Of a stretch of DNA of 64,000 nucleotides, positions 46,901 to 59,790 are shown piece after piece (position 1 is the first letter of the stretch; each line of letters starts with the position of its first letter). Made by a program: the position numbers and the translations under genes. The DNA comes from Lagopus muta (Eukaryota; Chordata; Aves; Galliformes; Phasianidae). The notes below the pieces were generated by a model. The model saw only the letters and a list, made by a program, of their open reading frames with translations, searched no databases and was not told where the DNA came from. The stretch is taken from contig NC_064437.1 in NCBI RefSeq assembly GCF_023343835.1, forward strand, positions 56,928,972 to 56,992,971, in the 5' to 3' direction.

Positions 46901-49900
46901 TTTCAATATAATTGTATTTTATGGAATTAGCTCTGTATTCTTGAGAAACATTTTTGTTGCAAGAAGCTTCTTGTTTTACTTCTCTGATTAAAAATAAATA
47001 ATTATGTAATCCCTTAGAAATTGAAACATTAGAACTTGAAAAAACAACTCTTTCTTCATCTGTTCCATAGCATATGAAAAGGAACAGAAAGAATGAAAGT
47101 GGTGAACATCAGCAGGGAGAAAAAGAAATCAGAACCCTATGTAACGTCTTCCTCTGAACATGAGAAGCATTAAAAATAATCTTATGTTTACATAGAAGGT
47201 ATGTGGGGCATGATGCTTGAGAAAAGCTGGTCTGAAAGCAGTTAACTAGGTCTGAAAACATTGAATTCTTCAGAAACTGTGAAATGGATGAAACTGCTTA
47301 AGAGGCATTTTAGCCAGAGTTTGACCAGCACCGCTCCCTCAACTCTGTTCTGCGCACAGCTTTCTCAGCTCAGCTTTTCACTGCCAAAAGAAGTACCTAA
47401 AACTCTGTTAAGAGAAAGCTCAAAGACAGACTTCTTCCTTCTGGATATTGTAGAATTTACATCCACTTCTAGTGACTTATTCCTTGAAAATGGGCAGCTC
47501 CTTATGGAATATTGTGCTCACATAATGATTTATGTGAACGGAAACTTCTGTACTGCTTCAGTAACGTCTCTGAGAGACTGTGAAAAATAATTCCTGAACA
47601 GGAGGCCACATCATTTATTTTTAGTGTATACTATAAGTTCTTGCACAATAAATAAATAAGGAAATAAATAAAAAGCATTATTTCACAAGACAGGAAACAA
47701 TTTCAAAAACAAATGATCGTATGCTTCTGTTTGAGGAAAACATCTTCCAGTGGAAAAATAATTCAACATTTTTTCATTATCTTTAAAATGTATAAGAACT
47801 ATGTAATGAAATAGGTAAAAAATAAAAATAAAAATTTTAAATGTCTCCCGTGATAATCTGAGAAATATCATGTGAGAATGCTCGAGACTGTCTTACTGGA
47901 GTTTGCTTCACCTTCATCATCCTGCTAAGACTTTGCAAAACAAAAATCACACAGCAAAGGAATTAGCAAATGTTTTACACCCAGAGTAGAGTGCTGGGAC
48001 TCTAGTAGTGTATAGCACCAGAGAATGCAATATTTTGGATCTCAGGATGTCTCATATTTCTGAAACTCTGTTTCTGCTGCCACAGAGACTTTCCACTCCA
48101 AGTAGAGCCCTTAGACTTCTCATCTCACACTCTCACAGTTTCTTATTGCAGGCCTCCCCTCAGCATTTCCCATTTTCTTCTATTCCTCAAGAGCCTATCT
48201 CTCTTCCTGAGGCATTCTGTCCCTACACTGCTTTCAACTCAGCCTCAAACGTGTCCCTCCTCATGCCAAATCTCAGCTTTTCCAAATTCTTTGCTCTGGT
48301 AGAAGATCTGGTGCCCAAAGTAGCAGGTCTGTTTAAGGATGCCAGCAATGATCTATTAAAACATATGAACCAGAAAATGAATTAGGCTGGAAGAAACGAC
48401 TTACTTTTCACAAATGCAGGTAGCTGTTATTCATATGCATATTGTATGTTAAGTTTGTCCATATGTTTACATTCTTAAGTTTTTCTGCCATAATAATTTC
48501 TTTCATAATTCATCTAGTGATTAAAATTGCATGGAATTATTCATTATTTGCTACCTGCTCTGTCTTTAAGGAATGAACTGTACTTGCCCTTTCCCTATCT
48601 TCTGGGATTTGCCTTGTCATCCTCAAACTCCCAGGGCTAACCACTAATACCTCTATGATTGCTTTACAGATTACCAGGGCTGTGAATTTTCTGTCCCACC
48701 ACCCCAACAGCTTAAATTGGGAACCAGAACAAGTGAAAAACTGGAAAGCATAGTTGGCTTCTGGCAGGTTTTCTGGCACTGAATTCTTCATTAATCAAAA
48801 CCAGCTTCTAAATCAATGCATACAGTAAGTTCAAGCATCTAAAGAAAAAATTAATTAGCTTATTATTTGTTTAACCAGCCAAAGTATAATCCAGATAGGA
48901 TTGGCAGTAGAAGTACACCATCTTTCTCTCATTTTTTTCTTTATGAGTGCAAAAAGAAATCATTGGAGTTAGAAAAGCTTATTTTGCTATTCTGACTTGC
49001 ATAGCACCAGGGAGGAAGAAAACGCTAACATGTCAACATGTCATCTGCCCCAGATTACTGGCTGGCACTTTTATCTTCTTTGCTTATCTCTAGCAATAGC
49101 TAATTGGTAACTGAGTTAGATTTCAGGTAGATGAAAAGAAGGGCAAAATCATTTTGTTCTGTTTGCTGATGGTTTTTTATTCTTATGCAGGCTAGTGCTG
49201 ACTAAGGTGAGATGCCAATTAATGGCAGTACAAGTTGAAACTAAGGAGGGCAAAGATTGGAGCCTGTCAGAAAAAAAAATTTGATGCACTTTTTAATGCA
49301 ATAATTGGTAGTTAAGTAAGACAGAGTAAGTCAGTAGAATCATTAGCAGTCAGCAGTATTCACTCTCTCATTCATTGTTGCACATGTTACCAAAGAAAGT
49401 TCTGTAGTGTAAGCAAAACCTTCCAAAAAAGTAATTATTTTTACTGTGATCTGTACTTCCCTGCTCCCCTGTGGAAAAGTAAAAAGAACCAAACCAAATA
49501 CCTCAGATGAGCATTAAAAACTGCTTTCTTTTGCCTCACAACATTCAAACGAATGCTACAGGGTGACAATCGTGCACCAACACAGCTCTGTCAGCACTAC
49601 TGGGTTCACAAATTGTCAAATTACTTGTGTTGTATGTTCTCCTTAGAAACAGATCGTGAGATGCCATTTTCCCTGTATTATGGGAATGGGGGAGTGAGAG
49701 GCTGTGTGAAGAATAATCTCATCCAGATATAGAAATAAAAGTGTGCCAAGAAAAAAATTAAAACTTCCAAAGCAAATTGGTTTGTGTAACGGAAAGAAAA
49801 GTAGAAAGAGATGAGTTAGGGAAAGAGTTTGGAAACATTCTGAATTTTTTCTCCAAAAATTCAACCAAAAAGAGACCAACCTGTCTCATAATGAAGTCAT

Positions 49901-52303
49901 CTCTCATGTATATTCAAGATACGTGCTAATTTCATTGTTACCAACCAGATCTAGGTATGTCTTGATATTTTTGTATTTTGAAAATATTTCTATTAAGTTT
50001 CCTCCTGCCCACAATTATTTTTCCAACACAGATGAATGGAGAATTTGAGAACAGAAGCCATTTAATACAGAAATAGTGGCAGATGACAGTAATGGCAGAG
50101 TACATCATGGCCAAGTTTTCTATTTGTCTCTGAACAGCATCAAGGAACTGTGATCTCATCATCTGTAAGCACGCATAAGTTTAGAGTGCGAATGTAACCA
50201 GCATTAAGTACAGGGTTTATGCCTGAGACTGTGAGAAATAAGGACCTAAACCTACATCTTCGATATTAAAGGCCACGACATGATAGCAAAGAACTGATAT
50301 TAACTGTTTCTAAAGGGAAAAACACAGTTCAACTAGAAATCAAAAGAAACAATTTGGGTAAAGGACCTGATTTGGTCAAAGCATTTTTATGTGTGTGCAG
50401 CTGTTTTTTTTTTTTCTGTTGTTTAAAATGAAATGAGTGCATTTAAACAGCCCCTAATAAATCATAGTCTTTTGTTTCTGTTTTTCCCTTTCTCTTATAA
50501 GCAGTTATAAGCAATATACTAGGAAGCACAAAACATTCAGTTCCAAAAGATTCAAAATAAAATACATGTCTTTCAAAGATTTATCTCTCTACAGAAGATT
50601 TGAGGATTAATTCCGTGTGGAAGAAAAATACATTCAAGATCCTTCACAGAATGAGATTTTTAATTACAAAATGGCTTTCTGGCAGAGTCCACTGCTCAGA
50701 GCTGGTAACAAAACACTAGCATCCTTAAAATTGTAGTTTATTCATATGCTGGAGGCTGGTATTACTGAAATACAAAACTGGGTAGGGAACTGGTAAGAAG
50801 ACATGATTTCTGCCTGGAAATATTTTGAAAGATAACACATCTTGCTTGAAATAGCACTGAGTGCTGCGTGGTTTTGTTGCAAATTTCAGAACTACTGCAC
50901 AGAGTGAAGATTTAAATACACACTCAGGTGTTTCAGCTGCTTCCTCAGTCCCCCACTTTTCAAGAGCACTTCATTGCAAAGGCAGGCCTGTCCTGAGAGA
51001 GACACAGTGTCTCTTGGTAAAGTAACAAAGCTCCCATTGGCTGTGAGGAATAAATATGGAAACTTTCAACTTAAATGGGTAGTAAGAGTACAGCTGAGCA
51101 GATGGAATGAGAAAGGCAGTGCTGGCGTTTTGCAGAGCTGGCGCATAGGTAGTTCCTGCTTGGAAAAGGGGAACACAAAATGATGAAATGCCTCCCTTAG
51201 TGCAGGTAACCCTGTTCCATAACAAAAAGAAACACAAGCATGTCACAGTTCATGCTCTTAGATGTGTCTGAAGGCTTTCTTATATCTCCTGCAGCAATAT
51301 AAAAGCCCAAGTACAACTTCTCTAGAACCTTGCTTTGAACATTAACTTTGTAATGTATAATAAAACACTGAGGTATTGTGGAAGGATAAGGAGCAATATA
51401 TGTTTGCCTTTTCCTGGAAGCCTTATGTGAGCCATTTACAAGCAAGGTGAATACCGCAGAGTTGCTGAATGTTTGGTATAGAAAGGTCAAAAAACAATCT
51501 TCTAGCATTGTGGCATCGTGAAAGTCTGAGACTATTTGAATGAAGTCGGAGGGATTTGCCAATTAAGATTCAAGTTCTGAATGACTGAGTTGGGTTTTGA
51601 GAAGCTGTGGAAGGAATCAAAGGTACAAAGACAAAAGCAATTAAGCCAATAACCACATTTAACTTAGTGAAGAATTGTGGTCACTACTGATTTTTCTTGC
51701 TTCACCAAAAGCAGTTCACTTTAAACACTATTCAAAAGGAACGATAAAAACGACAACCAGATTAGTGTCAGTTGCATCAATTTGCATAACAGTGGTCCCA
51801 GCTGAGGAGGAAATATCTTTACCTTAATGGCTGTACAAACTGAAAAGTCAGAACTTGAGCTTTAGGAAGAATGCAGGAAAAGAGTGTGGAAGGGAACGAA
51901 ATCATTAGAAACAATAGCACCGAGTGTGGCAATTGCCACAGTTCCACAAATTAGTGAATTTACAAACGCCAGATATGCTGTGTCATGATTGTTATTATCT
52001 GTTCTGATTCTAAGCTTCAGATGGGTTTAGCCACTGGCTACATAAACTGACACACCTCTCTTATTTAGCCTTAGAGCTGAAGCTCCAGATGCCACAGCAA
52101 AATCCAACAGGTATCATGAATCACTGCTCTTAATTCAGTTTACTAATATAAACTCAAACCAGTTGCAGTTCATATTCCCTGCAGTAAATCAATGCACTGC
52201 AGCAATACCCAGACTCACCCTTTCCAACTAGCAGTTCATTGCTTTTAAATGAACAGAAATTTATCATGCCAAAATTAATCGTCTTTCCCTTCTTAGGGGA
52301 AGT

Positions 52304-52304
<1 letters not shown>
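40989..52304. other. 11-kb transposon-free AT-rich stretch
   Basis: I recognise no CR1 piece or other transposon and no supported exon in over 11 kb, the longest such interval here. Simple repeats are limited to T17 at 43876-43892 and A/T-rich patches around 44030-44090. Frames of 109 codons (47261-47590 plus), 125 codons (48008-48385 plus) and 121 codons (51197-51562 minus) have no domain I know. 48960-49330 contains paired AATTA motifs (GCCAATTAATGGC, GCAATAATTGG) and may be a conserved noncoding element. A GTAAGTGC donor-like site at 44279 follows a pyrimidine-rich stretch at 44165-44190, but no coding frame links them. Confidence 0.4.

Positions 52305-52354
<50 letters not shown>
52305..52354. 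repeat. (TAGA)n / GATA microsatellite
   Basis: About 12.5 uninterrupted TAGA units (50 bp), probably polymorphic in length. GATA repeats are a common vertebrate class. Confidence 0.97.
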
Positions 52355-52355
<1 letters not shown>

Positions 52356-52676
52356 ATATATAAATGACAGAGCCAACAGCACGTAGCTCAGGACACAACA
52401 TTCCCATTTTAATTACCTTGTAGGCAATATAGATTTAATGCTATCTGTCTTGAAATGTTCCTCTTCTAGGTTTATCATATGATACTGTGTTCCTATGTGT
52501 TTAATATATTTGAGCATGGCTCTGGTGTCCATTGTGTTGCTAGTTCTCTGTACTTGTATCCTTTGAAGCTTGCTGTGTTTCCCGTCTTGTGTCAAACACC
52601 TGGCTCTACTTTCTGGATGTGGCTGTGCTAATCTAATACTATTATGGGATGCACAGTATCATTCGTTATTAGGAAG
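52355..52676. other. Single-copy DNA between microsatellite and CR1
   Basis: No exon or repeat is recognised in this 322-bp gap. Confidence 0.4.
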
Positions 52677-53262
52677 AATCACAGAATCACAGAATCACAG
52701 AATTGTAGGGGTTGGAAGGGACCTCCAGAGATCATCGAGTCCAACCCCCTGCCAAAGCAGGTTCCCTACAGTAGGTCGCACAGGTAGGCATCCAGGCAGG
52801 TCTTGAACATCTCCAGAGAAGGAGACTCCACCACCTCCCTGGGCAGCCTGTTCCAGTGCTCCGTCACCCTCACTGTAAAGAAGTTCTTGCGCATGTTTGT
52901 GCGGAACTTCCTATGCTGCAGTTTCCAGCCGTTTCCCCTTGTCCTGTCTCCACTCACCACTGAAAAGAGTCCGGCCTCGCCATTCTGACCCCCACACCTT
53001 AGATATTTATAGACCTGGATCAGGTCCCCTCTCAGTCTCCTTTTCTCAAGGCTGAACAGACCCAGTTCACTCAGCCTTTCTTCATAGGGGAGATGCTCCA
53101 GGCCCTTCACCATCTTCGTGGCCCTCCGCTGGACTCTTTCCAAGAGATCCCTGTCTTTTTTGTACTGGGGAGCCCAGAACTGGACGCAGTACTCCAGATG
53201 AGGTCTTACCAGGGCAGAGTAGAGGGGGAGGATCACCTCCTTTGACCTGCTGGCCACGCTCT
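52677..53262 (-). mobile_element. CR1 LINE, best preserved copy, 0.59 kb
   Basis: This minus-strand CR1 is of the subfamily ending in ATTCTGTG octamers: the plus strand starts AATCACAGAATCACAGAATC followed by ACAGAATT, then GGGGTTGGAAGGGACCTCCA and GAGATCATCGAGTCCAACCC. The 3' UTR is only about 90 bp. ORF2 coding sequence follows without interruption up to the 5' truncation near 53262. Clean terminal repeats and an open reading frame mark it as the youngest CR1 in the window. A related copy lies inverted at 61334-61496. Confidence 0.96.
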
Positions 53263-53344
53263 TTTTAGAAGAAGATCCAGAGAAGAAAATATTCTGACCA
53301 ATCATAACTGTCAATGCATGCTTACTTGTCAAAATATCTTGCAA
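52766..53344 (-). pseudogene. CR1 ORF2 C-terminal part, open but truncated
   Basis: A 192-codon minus-strand frame. Residues from about 29 to 192 are CR1 ORF2 C-terminus: [56 protein letters not shown] and [20 protein letters not shown], ending at the normal terminus LDAYLCDLL. The first 28 or so residues come from flanking unique DNA and are in frame by chance. The frame contains no endonuclease and no YADD catalytic motif, so no active reverse transcriptase is encoded. I list it as a pseudogene because it is a 5'-truncated transposon remnant, although no stop interrupts it. No promoter is evident. Confidence 0.93.
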
Positions 53345-56300
53345 AGTTTTAGGAAAGATTATTTTTTTTCAATGTGGATATTTTCAATTTACAATGTATT
53401 TCTATCCAAGGTTATTAATCCTGGGAGCACTCATGCCTTTTCAAACAGATTATAGGAAGATTTCTGTGTTACACTGGAACTGAATGACGTTTGTTAGGCA
53501 CTTACTACTTCTAGGAATAAAAAAAGAAATTATTTCCTGTCCTGTTCAAGTAGCTCAGGACTCAATGACTGATAGAAAAATGTTTGAACTTTGATTGTGG
53601 TTCAGGGTCTAAATTTTTAAGGATTATCTATATGTACATAAGTAGATTCAACATCTCTGATCCATGCTTATGATACAATGTGGTGATGTCATTGCTATGT
53701 ATTATGCTGTGGTGGAAATTGTTCTTTCTGAAGTATTACAATGATGAGGGCTCATCTCAAAGCCATTCTGCCACTTTGCTTTACCACCCATGTACATGAA
53801 TCTAACATTATTCCATTCCAGCCCTCAGTCAACTATGGAAGGTCTCAGATACTTTTCAAGAAAGATGAAAGAATGGAAGGACAGAGCATGAGATGTAGTG
53901 ATAGAAAAGACTATTACCATAAACTGACTTGATCATTCTTTCAAGGGAAAACTGTCATTTCTGATTCATCTGACTTTTCATAAGGACCTCTTGTCCTTAT
54001 TTGAGGCCCTGAAGTGATGAAAAACTAGTTGTACTTACAAACAAGTTGTCCTAGCAAATATTTGCACTTTATTTCTGGAATAAATCCACCTTCAAATTCC
54101 AGTCACAGAATTATCTTACATCTTTACCTCTTTCTATCATATGTCTTCTCTCCACATGAGTATTTTAAAGATTGCTAAAGTCATCTCATAATTTCTTTAC
54201 AAATAACCCAAAGACCAGGGGATATTTGGATACTTTTGATAATAGCATTAAAGAATTGAGGGATACAGGATTGGAGTCCATCAAGAAAATATATTCTTTG
54301 GGAAACACCAACTCAGTTTCTGAAGATCTAGTTTGCTTGCTGCAGAAAGAAATGTTTAGGTATGCTTTAGGCATGATCTACAATGAAATGTATGGGGAAT
54401 TATTATATGAAAGCAATGGCATTACAGGAGACTTGACAACAACAAATCTATGTGCTGAAGCCTTCTCTTCTTGAACCCCCAAGATCCAGTTTCTGCTCCA
54501 CAGTATCTCTGCCTTTACTTTAGGTCCAAGCAAGTCTTTTGTTCTAAGCGTAGTGCTTTAGGACCAAAGTAAAGCAGGCAGTTCAAAAGAAAAAGGCAAC
54601 TTTTAAATAAATAATCAAACAAAATTCTCTGGTTTAGCAATTAGGTAACATCTGTTGTAAGGAGAACACAGTCTTTTCCATTTATGATTTAAATATGAAC
54701 AGAAGTGGAAGAAAATAGGAACTTACGGAGTTGTGCACGCTCCTTTTTCCTTGCCTGAGAGTCAGTGCCATCAGATCTGGCTGTCATGTTTCAAGTGCAT
54801 ATAAGCAGCTCATAATCCTTGTATCAAGGGCAGCCAAGTTCTTCTGCCATCTATAGCTAATGAATATGCCTTTGATCTGCAAGTAAATGTATTCATCTCC
54901 TTTCACCAGTGTTATTTCAGTGGCTCACCTCTGTGCTGTGACACAGGGACCTTTAGGGACTGTTCAGACATCCTGATCTCTTCACATACACTGTATCTGA
55001 CAAAGTAGAACTACATTTCTCCTTGGTCACAGTTTTTCTACCTTTTCTTGATAGATTTAGAGCAAGAAAGATGATACAAGTGCTTAAAATACGAAATAAG
55101 CGTGCAGTAATTTGTATCGTATTAAACACAAAACAAAACAAATTAAAAAAAACCCAAAAAAACACAAAAGCCAAAAAAACAAAACCCCAAACAACTAAAA
55201 CAACAACTTATTTCTTAGAAAACCAACAGCATCCTAAAGGAAACTGAGAAGAGTTGACATACACTGAAGAAGAATCATCTATATGATTTTTTGGAACAAA
55301 ATAATTCACAGCTTTATTGAACAGAACAACGTTTTGTATAGATGCAACAAGTGAAGCAAGACCATCTAGAATTTCTTATTAAGAAGTAAAATGAAATAAA
55401 AAAAAAAGATTCCTGACCTGCATTTATGCAAACTTCTTAACTGAGCAGCAGAACAACAGCCATTTACTAACTCAAATAACAGATTAAAAACAAGGACTCT
55501 GCTCCCCATCACTCTTCACCAACCTGCAGCTCAGAACTGGCCATAGACTGCTTTATGCTTGCACTCAGCAAGAAAATCCTACTCTGAAAATATCCTAAAA
55601 TATCATTCATAATATTCAGCAAAAGAGTAGTTACTGGGGCTTCATGTAACACTGCAATTTTATAAAGAGTGTTTACAATCATAGTAATAAGACTTTGTTC
55701 TTAGAATTCTAGCTTTTGGGTTTGGAAGCTGGACAAAATGCCTTGTTTTACTAACGTACTGTAAATAAGTAGTCAAATAAAATGCATTTTTTCATTATTC
55801 TGTGCTTTTCAATGGCTTGTAAATGTATTTCAAGTATTTTTATGGTGCTTGAGGCTGAGCACAACATCATACGACTAACAACCTGAAAAGTCATAAAGGC
55901 CACAACAAAATATTTTTGAGCAGATAGCTTTGACAGATAGGTATGTGTGAACACAAAAGTCTCCATCAGGTTATTGTGAACCCTGCCAAATCAGTTTTAT
56001 TGATAAAACATTTTATTTCCTGAAATAAGAGATGCATTCTTTCTCACCACAGCATGTTTCCTGGGTTTTATAAGTCAGTTTATCAAATGTAATGTGTAAG
56101 CTCGCTCCGCTGCAAAGGAGATGAGATGTGGATGAAAAGCAAAATAGCTGAATGTGAGGAGGAGGAGGAGAGGTAAGCAAGGTGCAGGGTTCAAATGCTT
56201 GGAAAATAACAGCACAGAAATGAGAAAATATTTTCAAGGTACAGAACAGATTGTCTGGTTTCTTATGCCAGGTGAGGACATTGCCTCCTCCCTGGAACTC

Positions 56301-57160
56301 AGAGAACATTCATGTGCTGCAGAGATGGTACTGAGCAGGAGCCATGCCACTGCCACGGTCACCTGAAGTGACTGTTCTCTCCCTTGTTTTATTCCACACT
56401 GAAACAGTTATAAACAGAACAACATCTCTCAGTCGTTGGAGTTCTGAGGATTTCCAAATCTCTTTCCTACCTAAAACCCTATCTACCTTTTTACTGAGAA
56501 GAAGGGAATGGAGAGCAGGTTGTAGCTGCCTCCTCCTACAGCCGACACTGACACTGCTCCATTACTTCGAGGTTAACAAGGAAAGAAAATGGGGGAGGTT
56601 TTACTATCCTCCATTAAAATGCTTATCTCCTGCTGTGTTGTGAATAAACGAGCTCATTCTGAAATTAGTCACCACAGCAGACAGATTACGCGAAAATGAA
56701 GTGCATGAAAGCTTTTAGTACAGAAGTGAGCAGAGGTGGGCTTAGCTAGATGTTTGAGAAGCAACCATTCTCCAGGATAATACCTCCACTGATCTGGGAA
56801 CACAGTGCCTTCAGATTGGGGACTTGTACTTCTGTGAAACTGCTTTGAAATTCTTATTTTACACATGAGGCCAAAACAATATTCTAAGTTTCATCATTTG
56901 AGAGGATAATACAACACTTCACCCAGCACTGCTGCATCTGAGCACTGCTTGAGCTCCATCTGAGCCCAGCACTAAACAGGCTGGTGGTAACAGACCCAGT
57001 CCCTCAAAGGCAAAAGCTGGAAAACCATATCTCACAATATCTGTTTAGACAAATGATCTGTAGTCATTGCAAGGAGAAGGTCAGTAGGTTCAAAGCTACA
57101 CAAAAATGCCATCCATCAAGGGAAACTTTAAAGAGCAAATAACTGGTAATTTGTACATCT
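53263..57160. other. AT-rich DNA, A-rich patch, no gene seen
   Basis: No supported exon or transposon. An A-rich low-complexity patch covers 55126-55208. Around 56155-56180 a GGA-rich run leads into GAGAGGTAAGCAAGG, a good 5' splice donor match, but no acceptor and open frame pair with it. The 100-codon frame at 54172-54474 plus has no recognisable domain. Confidence 0.4.
55126..55208. repeat. A-rich low-complexity patch
   Basis: About 80 bp of A runs interrupted by C (AAACAAAACAAAT, AAACCCAAAAAAACAC). Simple low-complexity DNA. Confidence 0.9.
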
Positions 57161-57248
57161 TTATATATATATATATATATGTATACACACACACAGACTC
57201 ACACACACATATACATATATATGTGTGTGTATATAAGTATATATGTAT
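57161..57248. repeat. Compound TA/CA/TG microsatellite with palindrome
   Basis: Starts with (TA)n at 57161-57180, then (CA)n with an interruption, then TATATG and (TG)n. ACACACACATATA at 57201-57213 is exactly complementary to TATATGTGTGTGT at 57218-57230, giving a 13-bp hairpin with a 4-nt loop. Alternating purine-pyrimidine runs of this kind can form Z-DNA or cruciforms. Confidence 0.95.
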
Positions 57249-58261
57249 GCTTTTTTATGGTCAGGAAGCAAAAATCAGATTGTTCTGTAGCATATCACTG
57301 CATAGGCTCTTGACTGCATAGGATCTTGAAATAACAGTTTTAAAAGATGAAGGTTTTTCACTGGAGGTTGGTTTTGTAGCAATAAGAAATATTGCTCACA
57401 CTGCAAGGAAAAGGATGGTTGGCATTAATCCATTGCCATATAAATGCAGCCTGGCAAAATAAGGTCTGATAACTCCCCCTGTCAGGTGTGGAAAGGGGCA
57501 GGGGATAGCATCCTACACGTCCCTCCTAAGTAATAGTCAGGAAGTGCTGACCTGAGCACTAAGGACAGTTTCCTGCCTGAACTTTGTACAGATTGTTCCA
57601 GATTTAAAGTTACTTGGAAAATAAGGAAGATAAATGGAAAGGGAGAAACATCAGCAGTGAACAGCAAGACCAATATAGTAAACTTCTTGTTAGATTAACT
57701 ATGTTAAAGGCTGAAGTAGAACTCATTGGCCTTCATTGACTTCAATGAGCTTTTCATCACCCCCTTACTGCAAATGTGGTTTGCAGTGACAAGGAAATCA
57801 TAGCAGCAGCGACATTATATAATCGCATTTAGAGATAGGATATGACTTGGAAATATCTTGTATGCCTGTTTGTAAATATCTGATTGAATTAAGCTGAATA
57901 AGCTTAAGCTGTACCTATAAATTATAAATATCTTGCCAGAGAACTTGACAATTACTACATGACTTTGGCAATAAGAAGATCAAGACCATATCAGACACTA
58001 TTCACTATTCACTTATAGTGAACTTTGAGTCTCGGAGTAGGGGTCAGGGACACAAATCAATACAAGTTCAAAGATGTCATGAGAATAAGGCAGATGAACA
58101 CCAGCTATGGACTTGGGCTGTTCATGATGGCCCCTTGTATTGTAATCCATCTCCCAACAAATCAGCAACAAGATTCCAGATTTGTAGGGGGCATTATCAG
58201 ACCTCGATTTCAAAAGGTTCCTCAGAAATACAATAGAGGTGGGTCTGAATCCTTTTCCTGT

Positions 58262-58302
58262 GTTTTTTTGTTTGTTTGTTTTTGTTGTTGTTGTTGTTTT
58301 TT
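58262..58302. repeat. (GTTT)n/(GTT)n microsatellite
   Basis: GTTT units followed by four to five GTT units; simple repeat. Confidence 0.9.
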
Positions 58303-59756
58303 ACCCTTTTTTGCTCTTTTACACAGAAGTACTTCAGCAAAGTGGTTCCCATCAGATAATTCTGCAGGATCTAAAAGCCAAGACCTTAGGTTCATAAAAA
58401 GTTAATTCATGGTCATGACAGTTTCTGCAGTAACATTCAGCATCAAAACTGCCTGCAGAAAGGCTATGTAGACTTCCCGAAATAATAGAATGAGAAGGAA
58501 TAAAAATAAAGAATATATCATATTACAATTGCTAAACCATTCTTACATCCACAGAAACGCTGTGAGACCATTGCCTCCAGCAATTGCCTTCAGCTGAGTA
58601 ATTTGAGAAAGGCAACCGGCTCATTGCATTTACCAACTCAGCAAAGATTTTCTTTGATTCTTATGGCTTCAATTTTACCAAGTACTTGTGTATGTATGTA
58701 AGATAAATGACATGAAATCTAGTTCCTTGCTCCTACTACTGGCATCAACCTTATCATATAATTGAAATCACGTATTTAATAAACTGTGTGTAATAATTTG
58801 ACCCTCTGTTTGTTCCAGGCGGCTGACCTACACATCACTACTGGTGCAGTTCTCAACTGACAGTTCATTCCTGATCCAGTTATGATCATTCGTTCTGGCC
58901 TTACTCAGCCTTAAGTCACTTCTCTTGTGTTTATCTCCTGTAGAGTATTTTCACATTCCTTCTCAGCCTTCATTTTCCCAGAGTACCCATTATATATCCT
59001 TAGTATTTTTGAGCATGATAGGCTCTCAGTTCATCCTCTCAGAATCTCTGCATCTGTTCAGACACATTGGTGGCTCCCGTTCTAATGATGTTCAATGAAT
59101 ACACTTGAGTTTTCCTTCTAGCTATCATCTCCTCTTGGTGCCATCCAAACTAGTAAATCTGCACTGGCGCATCTGCACTGATTGTAAATCCCTCCTTTCA
59201 CAACCTTGGTTCTTTGCTCTATTAAATTTTATTTCACTTTTACTGCTTCAGTCCCCAAGGTCATCCAAATATTCCACCATAGTGTTTCAATCCCCTGTAT
59301 TGATAGAGCCTCAACAAATTTATTTAAAATCTTACTATGTTTTGTGCCAAGTTTATTAATGGAAACATTAACCAGGGCCTATGCCTGAGGAATTCAATAT
59401 TAACATCCCCTCATCCCAATAGTTTTCTTCCCAGATCAAATTGTTATTTCCCTTGTGCCACAACTGATTCCCACCTCCTCCAGTTTTAAAAGTTTGTCAT
59501 TTTGTCATTGCCCCAAGCACCTAACAGAAATAACGAGATCTTCACTTATCAAGTATATTGGAGGAAAATCCTTTATTTAATTTCTGATCATTTCTTTTTG
59601 GTAAATCCTTCTCTCACTTTTAATTTACCTTGAATTTGCTCTTCAAAAATTATTCTGCTACATCCATCATTGAAAAGCCTGTTTTTGAAAATGTTTTCAT
59701 TTATAGGAGTGTATATGGAGTCCTCAGTTTGCATTTGTTTGGCACTCAGGTATTTT

Positions 59757-59790
59757 CGTTTGTTTGTTTGCTTGCTTGTTTTCTTTTTAT
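59757..59790. repeat. (GTTT)/(GCTT) short tandem repeat
   Basis: Imperfect four-base units GTTT and GCTT followed by a T-rich tail. Confidence 0.8.

Noticed and set aside
47261..47590. 109-codon plus-strand frame
   Set aside because: No recognisable family; low-complexity serine/leucine content and no supporting splice signals.
48008..48385. 125-codon plus-strand open frame
   Set aside because: Serine, leucine and proline-rich sequence of pyrimidine-rich DNA, no known domain, no splice or promoter context.
56155..56180. GAGAGGTAAGCAAGG splice donor match after a GGA run
   Set aside because: No paired acceptor with an open frame upstream; kept only as a note in the region description.
58025..58405. 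126-codon plus-strand open frame
   Set aside because: A large part is translation of a GTTT/GTT microsatellite, giving cysteine and phenylalanine runs; not a credible protein.
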